From: an uncultured Bacillota bacterium
Lineage (GTDB): Bacteria > Bacillota > Clostridia > Peptostreptococcales > Anaerovoracaceae
Direction of reading: 5' to 3'
DNA: 9,329 nt
NCBI GenBank assembly: GCA_946408315.1
Contig: CAMJRV010000068.1
Location: 1-9,329, forward strand
Made by a program: the position numbers and the translations under genes
Shown here: one piece after another, positions 6,185-9,329 of the stretch
Numbering within the stretch: the stretch's first letter is position 1
Layout: each line of letters begins with the position of its first letter
Notes under the pieces: generated by a model
What the model was told of the DNA's origin: nothing
The model's database searches: none
The model's input: only the letters and a program-made list of their open reading frames with translations

Positions 6185-7576
6185 CTACCTTTCATCTGCC
6201 AGCTTTTTTAAACGATGGGTCTCGTGATACATGAAGACCGTCGCACAGACAAATGACAGTGCATCGGCGATAGGCTGTGCGATCCAGATTCCATGCAATC
6301 CCGAGATTTGAGGCAGGATAAACAGAAGCGGAATGGCAAAGATGATATACCGGCTGCAGCCGTTGATCAACGCCTTTCCATTGAGATTCAACGCCTGAAA
6401 ATATCCGCTGGCAACGAAGGTATAGCCCCCCAGGGGATAGAGGATAAGGAAAACAAACATGACCTCTTTCGTTGCCGCGATCAGTTCCGGATCATTTCCG
6501 CAGAAGAACATCAGGACGAAGTCGGCGAATACGAACATCGAAAGCAGGACGATGACCTGAGTCAGAATAGAATAGATCACCGCATTTTTGATCAAATCCG
6601 CGACTCTGGCGTACAGCTTCGCTCCATAGTTGTAGCTCGCAATGGGCAGTTGGCCGTAGATGAACGCCTGGGTGATATTGACAAGAATATAGATCAGATA
6701 GGCGTTGATTACGCCGTAGACGGCAAAGTCCAGATCCGTGCCGTAAACGCCGATCTGATTGTTGATGATGATCGAGGCGACGGTCATGGAAATCTGAGTC
6801 ATGAAGCCGGCAAAGCCGATCTTATTGATCTGATTGAGGTCATGACGCGTAATCCGCGGGAGGTCGCTCAGCTTGATCTTAAAGATTGTCTTTTTATTGA
6901 AAATGAAATAGAAAATAAGCAGGAAATATCCGCCGACACAGATTCCCCACGATGCAAGGGGAGATCCTGCAATTCCGAAATCCAGTTTGAAAATAAAGAC
7001 GTATTCAAAGGTAATGCCCAGCACTGCCGGTATGATCTGTGCAAAGGCGGCGATCAGCGGCTTTTCATCGACTAAAATATAATAGTAAAAATAGAGTCCC
7101 GTCACAAAAAACGGAAAACCGATCATGTAGATACGGGTATATGTGATCGCCGAGCCGATAAATTCATCGGTGGCGCCGAAAAACCGTACTACCTGTTCGG
7201 TAAAGGTAAGGACAAAAATGGATATGATTGCGGATAAAATAATACTGTACCAAAAGCCTTTCGCAAAGATCAGCCTCGCCCCTTCGACATCCCCTTCTCC
7301 TTTTTTCGCAGCGGACTGAGAAGAGGCCCCGACCCCAAACAGCATACTCAGCGCGATAACCAGCATCCACAGCGGGAAAACGATGCTGATCGTCGCAAGC
7401 CCCGTGGCTCCGATTCCGTTGCCCACAAAGAATCCGTCGAAAATCGCGGCGATCATCTGCCAGGATATGCCTGCCAGAGAGGCCAGGCTGTACTTGAACA
7501 ACAGCGGCCTGACTCTTTTTGTTCCTAATTCGCTGTCCAGAATGGGTGCGTTGTTCATTTCGATTGTCTCACTCAT
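6185..7576 (-). CDS. MATE-family multidrug/metabolite exporter
   Basis: The 463-residue integral membrane protein has about 12 hydrophobic segments in two similar halves and typical MATE features: an early helix with DGFFVGNGIGATGLATISIVFPL, the ALSMLFGVGASSQSA stretch, and the second-half QAFIYGQLPIASYNYGAK. Family members export drugs or metabolites driven by Na+ or H+ gradients; this one looks closest to the MepA-type branch of Gram-positive bacteria, but the substrate cannot be read from the sequence. The frame is open to a GTG at 7594, but those extra codons are the ribosome binding site itself (AAAAGGAGAAAG), so the ATG at 7576, 7 nt after AAGGAG, is taken as the start. It leads the operon with the C45 hydrolase and is divergent from the GAF-LuxR regulator, which suggests control by that regulator. 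Confidence 0.92.
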   Translation of the reverse strand: MSETIEMNNAPILDSELGTKRVRPLLFKYSLASLAGISWQMIAAIFDGFFVGNGIGATGLATISIVFPLWMLVIALSMLFGVGASSQSAAKKGEGDVEGARLIFAKGFWYSIILSAIISIFVLTFTEQVVRFFGATDEFIGSAITYTRIYMIGFPFFVTGLYFYYYILVDEKPLIAAFAQIIPAVLGITFEYVFIFKLDFGIAGSPLASWGICVGGYFLLIFYFIFNKKTIFKIKLSDLPRITRHDLNQINKIGFAGFMTQISMTVASIIINNQIGVYGTDLDFAVYGVINAYLIYILVNITQAFIYGQLPIASYNYGAKLYARVADLIKNAVIYSILTQVIVLLSMFVFADFVLMFFCGNDPELIAATKEVMFVFLILYPLGGYTFVASGYFQALNLNGKALINGCSRYIIFAIPLLFILPQISGLHGIWIAQPIADALSFVCATVFMYHETHRLKKLADER

Positions 7577-7597
7577 TTTCTTTCTCCTTTTCACAGA

Positions 7598-7610
7598 ATT
7601 CTACATTCTA
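7598..7610 (-). promoter_or_regulatory. Candidate -10 region for the MATE/C45 operon
   Basis: Two copies of TAGAAT (7605-7610 and 7598-7603 on the minus strand) lie one base apart, 22-34 bp before the ATG at 7576. Neither has a good -35 box at 16-18 bp, as expected for a promoter needing an activator such as the adjacent LuxR-type protein. This is the weakest promoter call in the window. Confidence 0.35.
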
Positions 7611-7629
7611 TTGTAAAGAAGTGAAGCAA

Positions 7630-7714
7630 ACAGTAAATTGCATAAAGGTAGTATTTTACTGATCCGATAGGATTGATTTTTTAACCATCCGTTGTATAAT
7701 TAGAATAATACTGT
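7630..7714. promoter_or_regulatory. Candidate operator repeats between the divergent exporter and regulator genes
   Basis: CAGTAAA (7631-7637) and TTTACTG (7655-7661) form a 7-bp inverted repeat with centres 24 bp apart. TACTGT (7709-7714) is the inverse of ACAGTA at 7630-7635. The first two lie upstream of the exporter promoter and the third just downstream of the luxR -10 box, positions that suit activation of one gene and autoregulation of the other. The arms are short and AT-rich, so chance is a real possibility. Confidence 0.3.
7673..7700 (+). promoter_or_regulatory. Promoter of the GAF-LuxR regulator gene
   Basis: A perfect -10 TATAAT (7695-7700) lies 16 bp after TTGATT (7673-7678), which matches four of six -35 positions. 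Transcription would start near 7707, giving a leader of about 23 nt before the ATG at 7730. Confidence 0.65.
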
Positions 7715-7729
7715 GATGGGAGAAGTATC

Positions 7730-8488
7730 ATGAAACTGACGGAAAACGACTGGTTGTTCTTAAACGACCTTGTGTATCGGGTCAATCGGCAAGAGGATAT
7801 CTCTTTATTACAGAAGACCTTTTTAGAGGCCATAAAGATTTTGATTCCCTGTGATGAGGCGACTTTTTTTCTTTATGACGGAGATACGCTCCATAGCCCC
7901 GTCTGCATCAACAGCGACGAATCGGTTATTTCAAAATATCTGGATACATATAAAGAGACGGATTTTATCTCCTGGATTTTCAGCAGCTCGAAAAGCGCCG
8001 TCCTGAGAGAAACTGATCTGCTCCCGGACGATATCAGAGAAGATACTCCCTACTACAAAGAATATTGCCGCCCGTTCAATATTCATTTCTGCATTATCCT
8101 GGCCCTCGTTCATGACGGCGCCTTCGTAGGACTCGTCGATCTGTTCCGAACAAAAGATAAGGAAGAATTTTCGGAAAGAGAATTCTTTATTCTGGATGCG
8201 ATGAAGGAACATCTGGCCCTGCGCCTGTTCCAATTGACAGGTTCGGCAAATGCACAGGGCTTTGGAAGCAGAGCCGCAGAAGAAACTCTGAAGAGAACTA
8301 TAGAAAGGTACAAGCTGACAAACAGAGAAGCGGAAATCCTGGAATTATTGGAAGCGGGGCTTTCCAATCAGGATATCAGCAACCGTCTGTATGTCAGTCT
8401 ACCCACCCTCAAAAGGCATATTTCAAATATCTATAAAAAATTTGACGTCAAAAACAGGTTCCAGCTGTCGAAAAAGCTGTTGTCCTGA
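7730..8488 (+). CDS. GAF-domain LuxR-family transcriptional regulator
   Basis: This 252-residue cytosolic regulator has two parts. Residues of about 20-168 resemble a GAF-type sensor fold, ending in a FVGLVDLFR strand and a long helix (DAMKEHLALRLFQL). After a linker, residues of about 193-250 are a LuxR/NarL DNA-binding domain: LTNREAEILELLEAGLSNQD, then IS..LYVSLPTLKRHISNIYKKF, with the expected helix-turn-helix. It lacks a response-regulator receiver domain, so it probably binds a small molecule rather than being phosphorylated. The ATG at 7730 follows GGGAGAAG with good spacing. It is the only plus-strand gene and faces away from the MATE/C45 operon with 153 bp between the start codons, the usual place for a local regulator. 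The target and ligand are inferred; an exporter substrate is the obvious guess. The gene runs into the end of the metallohydrolase gene, 24 bp away. Confidence 0.9.
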   Translation: MKLTENDWLFLNDLVYRVNRQEDISLLQKTFLEAIKILIPCDEATFFLYDGDTLHSPVCINSDESVISKYLDTYKETDFISWIFSSSKSAVLRETDLLPDDIREDTPYYKEYCRPFNIHFCIILALVHDGAFVGLVDLFRTKDKEEFSEREFFILDAMKEHLALRLFQLTGSANAQGFGSRAAEETLKRTIERYKLTNREAEILELLEAGLSNQDISNRLYVSLPTLKRHISNIYKKFDVKNRFQLSKKLLS

Positions 8489-8512
8489 TCCGTAGCTGTT
8501 GCCCTGGTCCGT
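8476..8512. repeat. Short tandem duplication spanning the luxR stop codon
   Basis: Two 18-bp copies starting GCTGTTG (8476-8493 and 8495-8512) differ at only two positions, with a 19-bp period. The first contains the luxR TGA stop. The second fills nearly all the 24-bp gap before the end of the convergent metallohydrolase gene. It looks like a local slippage duplication. Confidence 0.75.
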
Positions 8513-9205
8513 TTATGGGAGAAATACCCCTCCATGGTAGCAGATGATTTTTCCCGCTCCACATTCTATTAGCCTGCGAAGCGATCTCTCCGCTTCCGCC
8601 AGATCCAGCGTAAATTGAGGATTGGCGATGACTGGCTCCCCGTTTTCGAGTGCGGCCGCGTCCCCCGCAATCAAAACGTCTTCCTGATTCAGATAGAGGG
8701 ATATGTGACCCGGCGTATGGCCCGGCGTTCCGATGATGGTACACCCGCCGCACCAATCGAGGACATCTCCGCCCTCCACTTCCAGATCTATTTCAGCAGG
8801 CTTAACATTTCTCAGAACGTTACAGAATGCCAGGCCAAAGGGTTTTTGCTCTTCCGGCAAACCGGCCTGCATCGCTTCTGCCTGTTCCAGGCGAAGAGAC
8901 TTCAACCGGCCGGAAATATACGGCGTTTCCCCTTTGGAGGCTACAGCCTGTATTCGGGGATATTTCCTCTTCAGTTCCGCCAGCGTTCCCATGTGGTCAT
9001 GATCCTGGTGTGTAATCAAGACATGAGTCAGCTCTCCGCAAGAAAGATTTTTTTCTTCCATCGCCCGTTCGATTGCAGGAAGCGAATCGGTGTATCCGCA
9101 GTCAACCAACACTAGATTCGCGTCGTCTTTCAATACGACCGGATGAATCACATCCTCAATGCCGCCGAATTGAAACTTGATATCTAAAACGATTACTTTT
9201 TCCAT
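8513..9205 (-). CDS. Metallo-beta-lactamase-fold hydrolase
   Basis: The 230-residue cytosolic protein has the full order of MBL-fold motifs: VDCG (34-37), THQDHDH (65-71), PGHTPGH (161-167), GDA (181-183) and the terminal CYHGG with H224. Metal ligands would be H66, D70, H71, H163, D182 and H224. The second histidine of the usual HxHxDH is replaced by D68, as in some MBL subfamilies with a THQDxDH motif. Family members hydrolyse thioesters, lactones, phosphodiesters and other substrates, so no reaction is assigned; there is no sign that it is an antibiotic lactamase, and no signal peptide. The ATG at 9205 is preferred over the in-frame TTG one codon earlier, because GGAGGG then sits 5 nt upstream. 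The gene is convergent with luxR and follows a terminator, so it is probably a single-gene unit. Confidence 0.9.
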   Translation of the reverse strand: MEKVIVLDIKFQFGGIEDVIHPVVLKDDANLVLVDCGYTDSLPAIERAMEEKNLSCGELTHVLITHQDHDHMGTLAELKRKYPRIQAVASKGETPYISGRLKSLRLEQAEAMQAGLPEEQKPFGLAFCNVLRNVKPAEIDLEVEGGDVLDWCGGCTIIGTPGHTPGHISLYLNQEDVLIAGDAAALENGEPVIANPQFTLDLAEAERSLRRLIECGAGKIICYHGGVFLP

Positions 9206-9230
9206 CAATGCCCTCCGTATGGTCTGTTGA

Positions 9231-9272
9231 TAATAAAAACCGTCTGTTATATAATGTCCTTAAATAACAGAC
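9231..9272 (-). terminator. Rho-independent terminator upstream of the metallohydrolase gene
   Basis: On the minus strand, GTCTGTTAT (9264-9272) pairs perfectly with ATAACAGAC (9242-9250) around a 13-nt AT-rich loop. Two bases later comes TTTTTATTA (9232-9240). It should end transcription of a minus-strand gene entering from the right edge. Confidence 0.8.
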
Positions 9273-9329
9273 AGCTGGGATTTCCGGCGGCGGCAAACGC
9301 TGTAAAGAGCAGGTCGCGCCGGTCAGAAA
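9247..9329 (-). CDS. Possible C-terminal end of a minus-strand gene entering from the right
   Basis: One minus-strand frame is open from the right edge to a TAA at 9247-9249, encoding about 26 residues that include DLLFTAFAAAGNP and end in LLFKDII. It is the only edge-open frame that stops right at the terminator hairpin. The stop lies inside the hairpin, so the last codons would form part of the stem. The fragment is too short to recognise, and 26 open codons could occur by chance. Confidence 0.4.
   Translation of the reverse strand, partial: SDRRDLLFTAFAAAGNPSCLLFKDII

Noticed and set aside
6293..7075. 260-codon plus-strand frame rich in D, R and Q
   Set aside because: It is antisense to the exporter gene; the charged composition is what a hydrophobic membrane gene gives on its other strand.
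8512..8540. Possible bidirectional terminator between luxR and the metallohydrolase gene
   Set aside because: The ATGGGAG and CTCCAT arms pair imperfectly and no T-run follows on either strand.

Overview
The window looks like chromosome from a mid-G+C, Gram-positive anaerobe, most likely a member of the Clostridia. The basis is a pyruvate formate-lyase, strong AGGAG-type ribosome binding sites, near-consensus TTGACA/TATAAT promoters, U-tract terminators and a transcription-terminating riboswitch. No genus can be named from this alone. There are no IS elements, CRISPR arrays, tRNAs or rRNAs. Most genes lie on the minus strand.

Left part (1-2473). The N-terminal three quarters of a pyruvate formate-lyase gene (minus strand) runs off the left edge. 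Its leader holds the clearest regulatory element of the window: a consensus promoter, then an RNA with the hallmarks of a ZTP/ZMP riboswitch (the 'pfl motif'), then a terminator hairpin that reuses the 3' strand of the aptamer. This fits a switch that turns on formate production when 10-formyl-tetrahydrofolate is short. Just upstream, with its own strong promoter, is a 161-residue coiled-coil protein containing seven tandem copies of a 21-bp, 7-residue repeat.

Middle part (2474-4995). A membrane-anchored diguanylate cyclase (extracytoplasmic solute-binding-type sensor, one transmembrane helix, GGDEF) follows an HD-domain phosphohydrolase of the YfbR/HDDC2 type. Both read leftward, apparently from separate promoters.

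Right part (4945-9329). A MATE-family exporter and a C45-type Ntn hydrolase form a two-gene minus-strand operon that ends in a strong terminator. A GAF-LuxR regulator reads away from it on the plus strand and is the likely local regulator. Converging on the regulator is a metallo-beta-lactamase-fold hydrolase. At the right edge is a terminator and probably the last codons of another minus-strand gene.

The riboswitch class, the cyclase and the hydrolases are all known families. The least explained items are the repeat-expanded coiled-coil gene beside the riboswitch and the exporter/C45 hydrolase/GAF-LuxR module.
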